This document shows, piece by piece, positions 9,909 through 19,658 of a stretch of DNA of 64,000 nucleotides. Source of the stretch: Peribacillus frigoritolerans. Lineage in GTDB: Bacteria; Bacillota; Bacilli; Bacillales; DSM-1321. The stretch lies in NCBI RefSeq assembly GCF_030676415.1, contig NZ_JAUUTW010000002.1, forward strand, positions 289,343 through 353,342. The letters run 5' to 3'. The first letter of the stretch is position 1. The number at the start of each line of letters is the position of its first letter. The notes beneath the pieces are model-generated. The model saw only the letters and a list, made by a program, of their open reading frames with translations, was not told where the DNA came from and did no database searches. A program made the position numbers and the translations under genes.

Positions 9909-10904
9909 ATGAACATACTAGTAACCGGTGGTGCCGGATATATAGGTTCACACACTTGTGTTGCCCTACTTGAAGCAGGGCATACAGTGATTATTGTTGA
10001 TAATCTTTCCAACAGTAATGCAGAAACTTTAGATAAAGTAAAACAAATAACAAATAGAGAAATTATCTTCTATCAGATAGATGTTACTAATGAAGAAGCA
10101 GTGGACAACATCTTTGCTAATCATGATATAGAGGGTGTTATTCATTTTGCTGGTCTTAAGGCGGTGGGAGAGTCAGTTGAAAAGCCACTAGCTTATTATT
10201 ACAACAATATCGTCAGTACACTGGTTCTTGCCAATGCTTGTCTGAAATATAATGTGAGTAGTTTTGTCTTTAGCTCTTCTGCAACAGTGTACGGAGATAA
10301 CACAGTTCCATTTGTAGAAACGTTGAACCTTTTACCAACGACGAATCCTTATGGTGAAACAAAAGCTATGAGTGAGCGGATTCTAACGGATATAGCAAAG
10401 GCTAATCCTTCTTTCTCAATATCAATTCTTAGATATTTCAATCCAGTGGGAGCCCATGAGAGTGGTTTAATTGGTGAAGCGCCTAATGGAATCCCAAACA
10501 ACCTGATGCCTTACATTTCTAAGGTAGCAAAAGGAAAGTTGAGGAAGCTTAGAGTTTTTGGAAATGACTACCCAACGGTGGACGGAACTGGAGTTCGTGA
10601 TTATATTCATGTAATGGATCTAGCTGAAGGTCACGTTGCTGCATTAGACAAAATTACTGATGGTGTACATATATATAACTTGGGGACTGGTCAGGGTACC
10701 AGTGTAATAGAGTTAGTAAAAGCCTTCGAGGAAGCGAATGATATTGAAGTTCCTTATGAAATTGTAGATCGTCGCCCAGGTGATATCGCTTCATGCTATG
10801 CAGATGCTTCAAAAGCAAAACGAGAACTTGGCTGGATAGCTAAACGTGATGTTATATCTATGTGCCGGGATTCGTGGCGTTTTGAGAAAAATAATAAAGA
10901 TTAA
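9909..10904 (+). CDS. galE: UDP-glucose 4-epimerase
   Basis: 331 residues of the short-chain dehydrogenase type. VTGGAGYIGSHT at the N-terminus binds NAD, SSSATVYGD supplies the catalytic Ser/Thr, YGETK the Tyr-x3-Lys pair, and RYFNPVGAHESG and VDGTGVRDYIHVMDLAEGH are GalE signatures. It interconverts UDP-glucose and UDP-galactose, and likely UDP-GlcNAc/GalNAc, feeding the EPS glycosyltransferases. ATG 9909 follows AAGGTGG at a good distance, so I prefer it to the frame start at 9885. It closes the operon. Confidence 0.94.
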   Translation: MNILVTGGAGYIGSHTCVALLEAGHTVIIVDNLSNSNAETLDKVKQITNREIIFYQIDVTNEEAVDNIFANHDIEGVIHFAGLKAVGESVEKPLAYYYNNIVSTLVLANACLKYNVSSFVFSSSATVYGDNTVPFVETLNLLPTTNPYGETKAMSERILTDIAKANPSFSISILRYFNPVGAHESGLIGEAPNGIPNNLMPYISKVAKGKLRKLRVFGNDYPTVDGTGVRDYIHVMDLAEGHVAALDKITDGVHIYNLGTGQGTSVIELVKAFEEANDIEVPYEIVDRRPGDIASCYADASKAKRELGWIAKRDVISMCRDSWRFEKNNKD

Positions 10905-11999
10905 AAGGAATTGTATACGTGAGTACAATTATTTCCTGGATGGCACTTTGGTTGTCACGTTGATTGAAGGGTAGAAGGAATGCTCACTTTCCTTTTTGGT
11001 TAAGAGACTCATATAAAAGATGTACTTATGGACAGTGTGCTGGAGCGATTGTCGGTATTAGTTTGTTTTGTATAATCCTTTGTATTTCAAATAAACCCTC
11101 TGAGCTTTAATTGGCTTAGCGGGTATATTTATTTTCCTTCCACTTTAGTGTATTAAATAAAAAACAGTATGTTGCGGCCACTCCTTCCAGCTGTTTGTGA
11201 CACTAAAAAATATAGGTTTCGGAAGTATATTTGTAAGTGACACCGCTTTACATGAGGGGTGAACGTGGAAGGTTATTGACATACGAAAGAGAGAGAATTT
11301 ACACCCTTTCGAAAGAAAATACGCTCGCAGCAGATATGTGTAAAGCGATAAATCGCTTGCGTATATTTATTACGATAGTGAATAAATTATTGTCATTTGA
11401 TGCTGCGGTGATTGCCAATTACATTTCACTATACCGTTTTTACAGTGGGACTCTCTAAAAGAGCGATAGGATTTCCTTACCTCCGGTCCCAGATAATACT
11501 CTCATATCCTTTGTCTTTTCTTTATTCGCGGTAATCAGTACCAAACACAACAGTTCAACAAACGTTAGGGCCACCTCCTTACGAATGAGATAAAAAGCAT
11601 GGGCGTTATTCCAGCGCCAAATTGAATTGATAGGATTACTAGCAGCCTCTACGCTTAATGAATAAGCCAGGTTCTTTAAAAATGAGGATAAAACGATTGG
11701 TTCGCTTTGTATTCACTTAAATCCGCTGAATGCAATCTTAATTATTGCAAAATAACTGTCTCAATGAACATAAACAGACAGAGAGTGTAAGAATTGGAGT
11801 GTTTTTAAGGTTCGCCAAAATCGACTGTGTATCCTTGAGAAAACATTTGGGCAGGAAGGATGAAGACTAAAGAGTTGGTCAAATTGAATGTTCAAATGTA
11901 TATTGTTTTAGTAGTGGTTCAGTTCAAGAATGTAAAAAATTGTAAATCTGTCAATACCGGCTTATTTTTCCCCACTCCATATATGATTTAGTAGACGTT

Positions 12000-12377
12000 A
12001 TGATCATCGCCTAATTTTCATATCTTTTTGATACTACCTGAAAGAATATATTAGCCGTATTCGGGATTCTGATTCGACTTCATCAGCTGTTAAGAATAAG
12101 GCTTTATATCCTTAGGTAAGAGCTTCTATTGCGAAGGATATGGACAAATGAGTTTTTCCAACTCCTGGCGGACCTAATGTAATCCTATTTTCACCATTTG
12201 CGAGATGCCGACAAGTGTCAAGGTTTACTTAACACGCTGCTCACATTTACTCGGTTGAAACATATAGTTAAAATCATAAATCGTCTTCCTGTAAGGAAGC
12301 TTGGCATTCTTTATTCTAGTTGATACAAGTTACTTCTGTCTAGCTTCATGTATTTGCTCTTCTAGTTGGTTTTTCAT
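12000..12377 (-). pseudogene. istB relic (IS21-family helper ATPase)
   Basis: On the minus strand, ATG at 12377 opens MKNQLEEQIHEARQK, then the frame breaks. Further along the same strand ITLGPPGVGKTHLSISFAIEAL is readable; its Walker A GPPGVGKT is characteristic of IstB/DnaC-like AAA+ proteins. Several stops and frameshifts show the gene is dead. It lies downstream of the istA relic, the usual IS21 order. Confidence 0.7.
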
Positions 12378-12419
12378 TTAGAATTACCTTCCTCCAAAAC
12401 TGCATAGGAAGCAGAGAAT

Positions 12420-12800
12420 GGTTTTCTACAATAGAGCAGGGGCATGTATGAAATCTTTGGCTACCAAAACAAGGAGATTCTTATGTTTATGTGCTTTATC
12501 TATTTTCTGCAATCCTTCATATTGCTCTAGTTTAATATGAACATTCGTTTTCCCCTCGTAACCCATGACCTGAATTTCTTCAAAAAAGTTTCCTCTTGAC
12601 TGCTTTGAAGGTATAAGCTTTAAAGCTTATAATTTACTCTCCCTAACCTTAGTTTTCTATGATTGTGGTACTTGGCCTTTATTTGTGTATTTACTAACTG
12701 TTTCGATCAAATCCCGTTTCTTCTGCAATATTTGTTTTTGTCCACCCTTTTTGATGTAATTCTCTAATTAAAAAAATTTTCAAGTCTTCTGCATCGTCTC
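12420..12800 (-). pseudogene. istA relic (IS21-family transposase)
   Basis: The minus strand around 12690-12790 encodes IRELHQKGWTKTNIAEETGFDR, a helix-turn-helix typical of the IstA N-terminus, followed by stops. A second piece around 12460-12610 reads in another frame. Most of the transposase is missing, so the element is not functional. Confidence 0.65.
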
Positions 12801-13112
12801 AAACACTCCAACTTTATTTAGTGATGGGATGATTCTTTTTTTTTTGAATATCAACCGTTGATATTGGGTATTTGAGCACCGATGATGGCGATATAGAATA
12901 ATAATTATTTATCTAGAAATAGTGCAAGAGAATTTAAGAGATTCTCCTCCATTAGTTAATTTGTATAGATATAAAGATTTTACCGAAGGAATCTCATCTG
13001 AAACAAGAAATTATAATTTACCTTAAAAAACAAATTTGTATTAAAACGGCAGGAGCTCCAACTTTTGATAGTGGGAATTCCGTTATCTAGATAACCAATG
13101 AATAAACAAAAT

Positions 13113-13325
13113 TCAGGGTTCGTGGAGCGTAATAGCCAGTTTTTTTATCACGACATCGAATGAATATATGCTAGATAAATCAATTATCTCGATAGGTAGG
13201 TCCCAAGTCATATAAAACTGCATGTCAAACAGGCATTCTTGTCGTATAATAGCATAGAGCCAATTTCCTTTTTGTTTAATGTGTGTTTCGTAACTCTCAT
13301 TATACAGGTAGTAGGGAGGTGCTCT
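13113..13325 (-). pseudogene. Decayed open frame of unknown origin
   Basis: About 70 stop-free codons on the minus strand end with TGA at 13113-13115 and read like a normal protein (PPYYLYNESYETH near the start). There is no good start codon or ribosome site, and a stop lies just upstream. I do not recognise it. It is probably the tail of a lost gene. Confidence 0.3.
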
Positions 13326-13670
13326 ATTCCTGTCATTTTACACTTAGACTCTCAGGGCTTAGAGTTATGAATTGAAATCATGTAATTTTATTTATTAAAA
13401 ATAGCTTCTTACATAGTTCCCAAACAAATGTTAGCTTTTAAACAATAAATGTGAAAAAAATTCATCTAGGATTTATGCACACTGCTTCAAAAAAATGAAC
13501 ATTGTGGAGACAGATTAAGGGTAGACGTTATATGTAAAAGATTAAAAAATGACTTCTTAATTTATAATAGGAAAATTTACGTACCTACTGATTCCTTCCT
13601 TGTTAAATCTTAAGAAATCTTTAATTCAACATTTTAAGTACTAGGAAAAGACACATAGAAGGAGAAAAAT

Positions 13671-14837
13671 ATGGATAATAATTACAGTCTTGATTTGTCT
13701 AGTCTATCCAATGAATTAAGGTTATTACTAGAGATTTTGAATACGGAAGACTACTATAGTATAGGTTCAGTAAAAAATGAATCATATTTAGACATTGACT
13801 GGGGGATATTTCTCCAATTGGCTTGGCATCATCGAGTTTATCCCTTAATTTATTCTAAACTGAAAAAGGCTGATAATAATCGGATACCTCCGCATGTTAT
13901 TCAAACCTTATACAAAGAATTCAAAAAAAATACACTTCAAATGCTTCACTTAAGTGGAGAGATGGAAAAAGTTAGTGAATTGTTTACTGAAAATCAAATT
14001 CGCCTTCTTTATTTGAAAGGCCCGGTAATTGCTGCCGATATTTATGGGGATATTTCCCTGCGAACTTCCAAGGATTTAGATATTCTAATTCCAATATCAG
14101 ATTTAAAAAGAGCAGAAGAACTCCTTCTTTCTATTGGTTACGAGAAAGAGGTAGTTCCAAATGTTTTGAACGAGTGGAAATGGAGGAGTCACCACGTAGT
14201 TTATTTCCATCCTCAAAAGAACATCCAGCTTGAAATACATTGGAGGTTACAACCTCTTCCACTGAAGGAACCAAAATTTAATGAATTATGGGAACGGAAA
14301 AGGGTAAGTACTCTCACAAGTTATCCTGTTTATTTATTAGGAAAAGAGGATTTATTATTATATCTTATTTCACACGGTGCTCGTCATGGGTGGTTTCGCC
14401 TACGATGGTTGTTAGATATTGACCAAATGTTAAGAAAAGGATTAAAATTGGATGATATCAACCTTCTTATTAGTAAATACCAAAATCGTAAATTAGTTGG
14501 GCAAGCTCTAATTTTAACTTCGGAGCTATTAAAAACTCACATGAATGAGTCTTGGGAAAAGTTAAAAGAAGGAAATGATTCTAAAAAAATAGCAAAGAAG
14601 GCAATAGACTTCATCAAAGGAACTGAATCATTAGCAACCATTACATCAAGCAATTACTATAAGGATTATTCCAAATCATTAAAGACAATTCTACAAAAAT
14701 TCTTCTTATTTTTGATTTTGTTTTATCCCAGTTCTGCGGATTTGATGACATTGCGAGTGCCTAAACCTCTTCATTTTTTATATTTTCCTTTACGCCCGTT
14801 TTTAGTAGTCTGGAGAAAGACAGGGAAACCCTCATAA
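13671..14837 (+). CDS. Nucleotidyltransferase-family protein of the lasso-peptide cluster
   Basis: 388 residues matching the 'uncharacterised nucleotidyltransferase' family (NTP_transf_5 type). LYLKGPVIAADIYGDI at about 114-130 is followed by KDLDILIP, whose Asp pair near 135/137 would bind metal. LEIHWRLQP provides a further conserved acidic strand. In pseudomycoidin-type lasso clusters a homologous nucleotidyltransferase sugar-modifies the kinase-phosphorylated C-terminus; assigning that role here is inference from context. AGAAGGAG gives a strong ribosome site. It is 0.9 kb upstream of the cyclase and may be a separate transcription unit. Confidence 0.75.
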   Translation: MDNNYSLDLSSLSNELRLLLEILNTEDYYSIGSVKNESYLDIDWGIFLQLAWHHRVYPLIYSKLKKADNNRIPPHVIQTLYKEFKKNTLQMLHLSGEMEKVSELFTENQIRLLYLKGPVIAADIYGDISLRTSKDLDILIPISDLKRAEELLLSIGYEKEVVPNVLNEWKWRSHHVVYFHPQKNIQLEIHWRLQPLPLKEPKFNELWERKRVSTLTSYPVYLLGKEDLLLYLISHGARHGWFRLRWLLDIDQMLRKGLKLDDINLLISKYQNRKLVGQALILTSELLKTHMNESWEKLKEGNDSKKIAKKAIDFIKGTESLATITSSNYYKDYSKSLKTILQKFFLFLILFYPSSADLMTLRVPKPLHFLYFPLRPFLVVWRKTGKPS

Positions 14838-15757
14838 ATATATATTTTGTTAAAAAGTGTAGGTTTATATTACATATAATGAAAATACCTATTAATTTCA
14901 CTAAAGCATTCATTTTTAAGTAAAGAGTGGATGCTTATTTTTCTATCTTCATAACTGGAAAGAAAATTATAATTAACGAATTGAAAGATTGATTAATACC
15001 TGGCTAGTTATTCTAGATATGTATATTGGGAATAAAAATTATTGACATAGGTATAAATAAATGGTAATTTTAGCATGCTGAATTCTTTATAAAGAACAAG
15101 TTGTTCGTAAAAAAGTATAAGCAAAGTGTTTTAGTTATACGCTAAGAGAAACCCTCATCATGAGATTTTTCAATCCACAAGCAATAAAAAAGCTAAAGTA
15201 ATATCTGAATTTTTTGAGTTATTATTTAAATGAATTCAAAACTGGATTTAATTAACATTGACTATAAGGGGATTTCTGTAAAAAAATAAATAAAATACTT
15301 ATTATTCAAGACCCATAGATACGCGTTGAGGTCGTTGTCATAGTGGATGAAGAAAGGATGAATTTTAAATGCCTTTATTTAAAATGAGTGAGATATGGAC
15401 ACCCTTTAAATTAGTTGGGGTTAGGTTTTTTTGGTCAGATGATAGAAGTATTTTCATCAAAGTATTTAATCAACATCGTAGGAAGATAAAGTAATATGTT
15501 TCACTCAATGAAATTCGAAATAATATGAACCGTATTACAAGTCTATAGTGATGTGCTGGAAAATCAGGACAAAATAGGGACTAGGTAAGTAGCAACTAGA
15601 TTAAACTATCAATAAATAATTCAAATAATGATCGTAAACAACATCCGGTACTTTTACTTTTCTTACACTCCCTGAAAATTAATAGGAATCTAGAATGAGA
15701 AGAATATAATACTACTCTATAAATTTAATATACATACATAATTATCAGGAGGAAATC
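14838..15757. other. AT-rich spacer upstream of the lasso cyclase
   Basis: About 900 bases that contain a single supported 41-codon gene (15369-15494). A possible sigma-A promoter, TTGACA at 15042 with TAATTT 17 bases later, lies ahead of that small gene. I found no other gene or RNA. Confidence 0.45.
15369..15494 (+). CDS. 41-aa basic protein, copy 1 of a paralogous pair
   Basis: The frame starts MPLFKMSEIWTPFK, continues LVGVRFFWSDDRS and ends FNQHRRKIK before TAA. AGGATG lies 10 bases upstream of ATG. A second gene at 22001-22126 has the same length and aligns without gaps, differing at about 8 of 41 residues (WTP-K-LVGV-FF, SDDRSIFIKVFNQHRR conserved). Two same-length conserved copies argue for selection on a real protein. 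The product is rich in aromatic and basic residues. I do not recognise the family. An immunity or accessory role for the lasso cluster is possible but unsupported. Confidence 0.65.
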   Translation: MPLFKMSEIWTPFKLVGVRFFWSDDRSIFIKVFNQHRRKIK

Positions 15758-17710
15758 ATGAGCGCTATCATTGGTATTTGTCAAATAAATGAAGAGCCGG
15801 TAAATTTCCATCATGGTCATATTTTAATGACTGCATTAAATAAATATCCTTCCGACTCTATTCAGACCTGGCATTCAGAAAAGATTTTTCTCGGGTGTCA
15901 CGCTCAATGGATTACTCCTGAATCTGTAGGTGAACAGCTCCCCTTTTACAATTCTGAGAGGCAGTGTGCAATTACAGCTGATGCCATTATTGATAATCGT
16001 GATGAATTATTCGACAAACTAGATGTTAGTAAAGTTGATAGAAATAGTGTAACAGATAGTCAGCTTATTTTACTAAGTTATCTAAAGTGGGGTGAAGACT
16101 CACCTAAGTATTTAATTGGTGACTTTGCCTTTATGATTTGGGATCTGAAGAAAATGAAGCTTTTTGGCGCAAGAGATTTTTCTGGTAGTAGGACACTTTA
16201 TTATTATCAAAACACAGAGAAATTTGCTTTTAGTACCGTTATTAAGCCACTTCTTAACTTGCCGTTTGTGGAAAAAAAGCTAAATGAACAATGGTTGGCT
16301 GAGTATTTGGCTATACCTGGGATGTTTGAGAGTGTGGATTCTAATACCACCGTTTATAAATATATACGACAAGTTCCCCCTTCTCATTCAATTAGTGTAG
16401 TGGATGGAAGCGTTTCTCTTCATAGATACAGTCATTTAGCCGATGTTGAGAAAAAACATCTAAAAACAGATCGAGAATATGAAGAAGCATTTCGAAATGT
16501 ATTACAGGAAGCTGTATCAGCCAGGTTGCGTACCCATCATAAAGTTGGGTCGCATTTAAGTGGAGGGTTAGATTCAGGTACAGTGGCAAGCTTTGCTGCA
16601 ACTGAATTACGTAAAGGAAATAAACCGTTACATACATTTAGCTACGTTCCGGTTGAAGGCTTTATAGATTGGACTCATAAAAGTAGAATGGCAGACGAAA
16701 GGCCGTTTATACAATCTACTGTACAACACGTAGGAAATATTAATGATTCTTACATGAGTTTTGAAAATAAAAATCCTTATTCAGAAATTGATGATTGGCT
16801 GGAAACGTTGGAAATGCCTTACAAGTTTTTTGAAAATACATACTGGTTAAGTGGTATATATGAAGCAGCTCACCAACAAGGAATCGGGATATTATTAAAT
16901 GGTCAAAGAGGGAATTGGACGATATCTTGGGGACCACTTCTAGATCATTACGTCACTCTTTTAAAAAAAGTGAATTGGTTTCGTCTCTATAAAGAATTAA
17001 ACCAATATAGTAAGAATATTGGAGTAACAAAAACACGGATCTTAAAAGCAGTTCGAAAAAAAGCATTTCCTTTTACTGATAGAAAGAACCAATTAAGTGA
17101 TCAAGACCAATTCCCTATGTTAATTAACCCGGAGTTTGCAAAACGAACAGACGTCTTTAATAAGCTTGAGGAACATGGGATTGACTTAACAGGAACTAAG
17201 ATACCAAGTGCATATGAAGTCAGGGAAAATCAGTTTCAAAATTCATATTATTGGAATATCACTGGTACCTATGGATCAAAGTTATCATTACGTTACTCAG
17301 TATGGGATCGTGATCCAACAAATGATTTACGTGTTATACGATTCTGCTTATCGGTCCCAGAAGAACAATATGTTCGAAATGGCTTGGATCGGGCGTTAGT
17401 TAGAAGGTCTACAAAAGGATATTTACCGGATAAAGTTAGATTAAACCTCCGGACCCGAGGTGTACAGGGGGCTGATGGAGTTCATAGGATGGCATCTCAA
17501 TGGAATGAATTTATAAATGAGCTACATCAACTTAGTGAAGATCCCCATATGGCAGAACTATTAAATATGCAAATAATTAATGATGCAATTGCAAAAATTA
17601 AGGGAGAACCAAACGCTGAATATGCTTTTGATTTTGAGTTTAGAATTTTAATGCGTAGTTTAATTCTTTATAGATTTATGAAAAAAGTAGGTGTAATTGA
17701 AGGGGGGTGA
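15758..17710 (+). CDS. Lasso-peptide macrolactam synthetase (asparagine synthase-like cyclase, C protein)
   Basis: 650 residues with an N-terminal class II glutamine-amidotransferase-like domain and a C-terminal asparagine-synthase domain. The N-terminus is MSAIIGIC and lacks the Cys2 nucleophile of true asparagine synthases, as expected for a cyclase that does not use glutamine. SGGLDS at 268-273 is the ATP-pyrophosphatase P-loop that adenylates the acceptor acid. In lasso systems this activates the Asp/Glu side chain for attack by the core N-terminus. AGGAGG precedes ATG 15758. The precursor gene begins four bases after its stop, so the two are coupled. Confidence 0.92.
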   Translation: MSAIIGICQINEEPVNFHHGHILMTALNKYPSDSIQTWHSEKIFLGCHAQWITPESVGEQLPFYNSERQCAITADAIIDNRDELFDKLDVSKVDRNSVTDSQLILLSYLKWGEDSPKYLIGDFAFMIWDLKKMKLFGARDFSGSRTLYYYQNTEKFAFSTVIKPLLNLPFVEKKLNEQWLAEYLAIPGMFESVDSNTTVYKYIRQVPPSHSISVVDGSVSLHRYSHLADVEKKHLKTDREYEEAFRNVLQEAVSARLRTHHKVGSHLSGGLDSGTVASFAATELRKGNKPLHTFSYVPVEGFIDWTHKSRMADERPFIQSTVQHVGNINDSYMSFENKNPYSEIDDWLETLEMPYKFFENTYWLSGIYEAAHQQGIGILLNGQRGNWTISWGPLLDHYVTLLKKVNWFRLYKELNQYSKNIGVTKTRILKAVRKKAFPFTDRKNQLSDQDQFPMLINPEFAKRTDVFNKLEEHGIDLTGTKIPSAYEVRENQFQNSYYWNITGTYGSKLSLRYSVWDRDPTNDLRVIRFCLSVPEEQYVRNGLDRALVRRSTKGYLPDKVRLNLRTRGVQGADGVHRMASQWNEFINELHQLSEDPHMAELLNMQIINDAIAKIKGEPNAEYAFDFEFRILMRSLILYRFMKKVGVIEGG

Positions 17711-17714
17711 GCAA

Positions 17715-17840
17715 ATGAAAAAGGTATGGGTAAAACCAGAATTAGAAGTACTTAATGTAAATATGACTATGGCAGGACCAGGAATTAAGACACCTGATGC
17801 AGTACAACCAGATATTGATGAAGTGGTTCATTATAGTTAA
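17715..17840 (+). CDS. Lasso-peptide precursor (paeninodin-like)
   Basis: A 41-residue frame with GGGGGTGAG overlapping the cyclase stop. The leader (1-19) has the YxxP-type recognition element as WVKP followed by LEV, and Thr18 is at the -2 position required for leader cleavage. The predicted core (20-41) has the ring segment AGPGIKTPD, closing Ala1 to Asp9 (residue 28), and then the tail AVQPDIDEVVHYS. This closely resembles paeninodin in ring start AGPG, TPDA, QPD and the DE-V-HY ending. The C-terminal residue is Ser, the site phosphorylated by lasso kinases. Cleavage, ring and tail assignments follow from the family; the product is not demonstrated. Confidence 0.92.
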   Translation: MKKVWVKPELEVLNVNMTMAGPGIKTPDAVQPDIDEVVHYS

Positions 17841-17867
17841 TAATCGATGTTTGTTCGTAGTTTTCTG

Positions 17868-17897
17868 CCCTTATATTAAAAGTATGAGGGTTTTTTT
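17868..17897 (+). terminator. Weak terminator/attenuator after the precursor gene
   Basis: CCCTTATA and TATGAGGG form a stem around a short A-rich loop, followed by seven T. Its position directly after the precursor suggests partial termination, giving more precursor mRNA than enzyme mRNA. Confidence 0.65.
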
Positions 17898-17929
17898 AAA
17901 AAATATTTTCATATGTTGGAGTGGGAATC

Positions 17930-18862
17930 ATGCTCATAAATACAGAAAAAAAGTATTTTTATAAAGCTTTTGGTTTAAAGATTATAAGTGAAATATATCT
18001 TCCAGAACTAACGGGGGTTGGTGATGAAGGAAGCGTAGAAATTGAAATAAAAATGGGGAACTTGTCTAGTGAATGGAATAATTTTAATGAAGGGCAACGA
18101 AAAATTATTGTTTCAGGAAATATTGTCATGTTTCAAATACCTAATCTAGCAACATTCTGTATACAAGAAGGAAAAAGTATTATCGTCTCTCCCATAAACG
18201 GATTTGATATAGATAAAATTAGACTGTATATACTTGGGACTTGTATGGGAGCCCTCTTAATCCAAAGGAGGAAACTTCCTTTACATGGAAGTTCAGTAGC
18301 TATTGATGGAAAGGCCTATGCTTTTGTTGGGCAATCAGGTGTGGGGAAATCAACTCTAGCATCAGCTTTTATTAGAAAGGGATATCAACTTTTAAGTGAT
18401 GATGTAATAGCTATATCTCTTTCTGATGGAAACATACCGATGGTAGAACCTTCTTATCCTCAACAAAAGTTATGGGAGGACAGTTTGAATAACTTTGGAA
18501 TGGAGACCGCTCATTATTGTCCATTGTTTGAAAGAGAAACCAAATATTCTGTTCCATTACATTCTCAATATTATAATAAGTCTCTTCCCTTGGCCGGTGT
18601 TTTTGAACTTTCAAAAGAGGATTGTAAAACAATTGAGCTTAAGCCAATTACAGGTCTAGGTCAATTTCGTACTTTACTAAATCAAACATTTCGCAGTTCC
18701 CTAATCGAAAGGATGGGGTTGATGGAATGGCATTTTTATTATTCCTCGCATATTATCAAACATATTAATATGTTTCAATTACGGCGACCCATTACAAAAT
18801 TCACAGCAAATAATATGGTATCAACAATAATAGATAAATTAAATGAAAAGGGTGAAATTTGA
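17930..18862 (+). CDS. HPr-kinase-like lasso-peptide kinase (K protein)
   Basis: 310 residues with the HPr kinase/phosphorylase C-terminal fold. GQSGVGKST at 134-142 is Walker A, and LLSDDVIAIS carries the acidic catalytic pair. LHGSSVAIDG just before the P-loop is also typical. Homologues in paeninodin-type clusters phosphorylate the C-terminal Ser of the precursor; the precursor here ends in Ser. I chose ATG 17930, nine bases after GGAG, over GTG 17921. It overlaps the next gene by one base (TGATG). Confidence 0.88.
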   Translation: MLINTEKKYFYKAFGLKIISEIYLPELTGVGDEGSVEIEIKMGNLSSEWNNFNEGQRKIIVSGNIVMFQIPNLATFCIQEGKSIIVSPINGFDIDKIRLYILGTCMGALLIQRRKLPLHGSSVAIDGKAYAFVGQSGVGKSTLASAFIRKGYQLLSDDVIAISLSDGNIPMVEPSYPQQKLWEDSLNNFGMETAHYCPLFERETKYSVPLHSQYYNKSLPLAGVFELSKEDCKTIELKPITGLGQFRTLLNQTFRSSLIERMGLMEWHFYYSSHIIKHINMFQLRRPITKFTANNMVSTIIDKLNEKGEI

Positions 18863-19167
18863 TGATTAGTACACAGAAGTTGCTAGAAGATTCGCTTATA
18901 GTTCAGGGGCAAGGTAATATTGTAAGCGATATGGATGGGGAAAAAGTGATGTTAAATATTGAAAAGGGAAAATACTATAATTTAGGAGAATTAGGAGGGT
19001 CAATTTGGGATTTGATGAAAGAACCTATTACTTTTGATCAATTGGTTACTGAGTTATTGACTCAGTATGATGTTGATAATGAAGTGTGTGTAGACCAAGT
19101 TACTGACTTCTTAACGCAATTGAATGATGAGGGATTAATGAAAATTGTAGATAATAGAAATTCATAA
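18862..19167 (+). CDS. PqqD-family RiPP recognition element protein (lasso B1)
   Basis: 101 residues of the stand-alone PqqD/RRE type. VMLNIEKGKYYNLGELGGSIWDLM is the typical core (key motif YYNLGELG-x-IWDL), followed by helices that contain LVTELLTQYDV. The protein binds the leader peptide and presents the precursor to the B2 protease and the kinase or cyclase. The start is ATG 18862, coupled to the kinase stop, with AAAAGGGTG upstream. Split B1/B2 genes are normal for Firmicute lasso systems. Confidence 0.9.
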   Translation: MISTQKLLEDSLIVQGQGNIVSDMDGEKVMLNIEKGKYYNLGELGGSIWDLMKEPITFDQLVTELLTQYDVDNEVCVDQVTDFLTQLNDEGLMKIVDNRNS

Positions 19168-19190
19168 TTTTCAAGTAGTAGGAGGGAAGT

Positions 19191-19658
19191 ATGAACGTTT
19201 TAAGAAAAGTTAGATCTTTTACAAAACTAAATATGGAAACTAAGTTGCTTCTTATTGAAGCATTTATTTATTTGGGAAAGGCCCGCTTTCTGAAAAGAAT
19301 GCCATTTTCAAAGGTGGCACCATTATTAGGAGATCAAATGGAGGAGACATCTTTAAACCCTGATTTTTTTAATAGAGAAGTATTAGCCAGTATATCTAAA
19401 GCCATTCATATTATGAGCAGCTATACATTTTGGGAAAGCCAATGTCTTGTAAAAGCAATTGCTAGCATGAAAATGCTGGAAAAAAGAAATATTGAAAGCA
19501 CTCTTTATTTAGGTACAGCCAAAGATGAGAATGGACTGCTCATCGCACATGCTTGGTTACGAAGTGGTTCATTTTATATATCGGGTGCTGAAGGGAAGGA
19601 AAGGTTTACGGTTGTTGCTAAATTCGCCAAAAGAATAAGCATCAATAAACCTATATAA
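19191..19658 (+). CDS. Transglutaminase-like lasso leader peptidase (B2)
   Basis: 155 residues of the transglutaminase-like fold used by lasso leader proteases. Cys85 in ESQCLVKAIA and His120 in IAHAWLRSG are the expected catalytic pair, with a downstream acidic residue to complete the triad. It cleaves the precursor after Met19, two residues after Thr18, with the RRE protein B1. AGGAGGG precedes ATG 19191. Confidence 0.9.
   Translation: MNVLRKVRSFTKLNMETKLLLIEAFIYLGKARFLKRMPFSKVAPLLGDQMEETSLNPDFFNREVLASISKAIHIMSSYTFWESQCLVKAIASMKMLEKRNIESTLYLGTAKDENGLLIAHAWLRSGSFYISGAEGKERFTVVAKFAKRISINKPI

Larger units (their letters stand above)
10905..13670. other. 2.8-kb gene-poor, decayed region
   Basis: No intact convincing gene was found. 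A 73-codon plus-strand frame (11237-11458) has no recognised similarity. Minus-strand frames at about 11460-11660 and 13113-13325 translate to protein-like text but lack starts or are interrupted. IS21-type relics occupy the middle. The region reads as an accumulation of gene remnants between the EPS and lasso clusters. Confidence 0.6.

Noticed and set aside
11237..11458. 73-codon frame after galE
   Set aside because: No convincing ribosome site or similarity; it lies in a zone of decayed sequence.
13671..14837. Possible abortive-infection or antitoxin nucleotidyltransferase
   Set aside because: The fold family could fit, but there is no toxin partner, and lasso clusters commonly carry this family.
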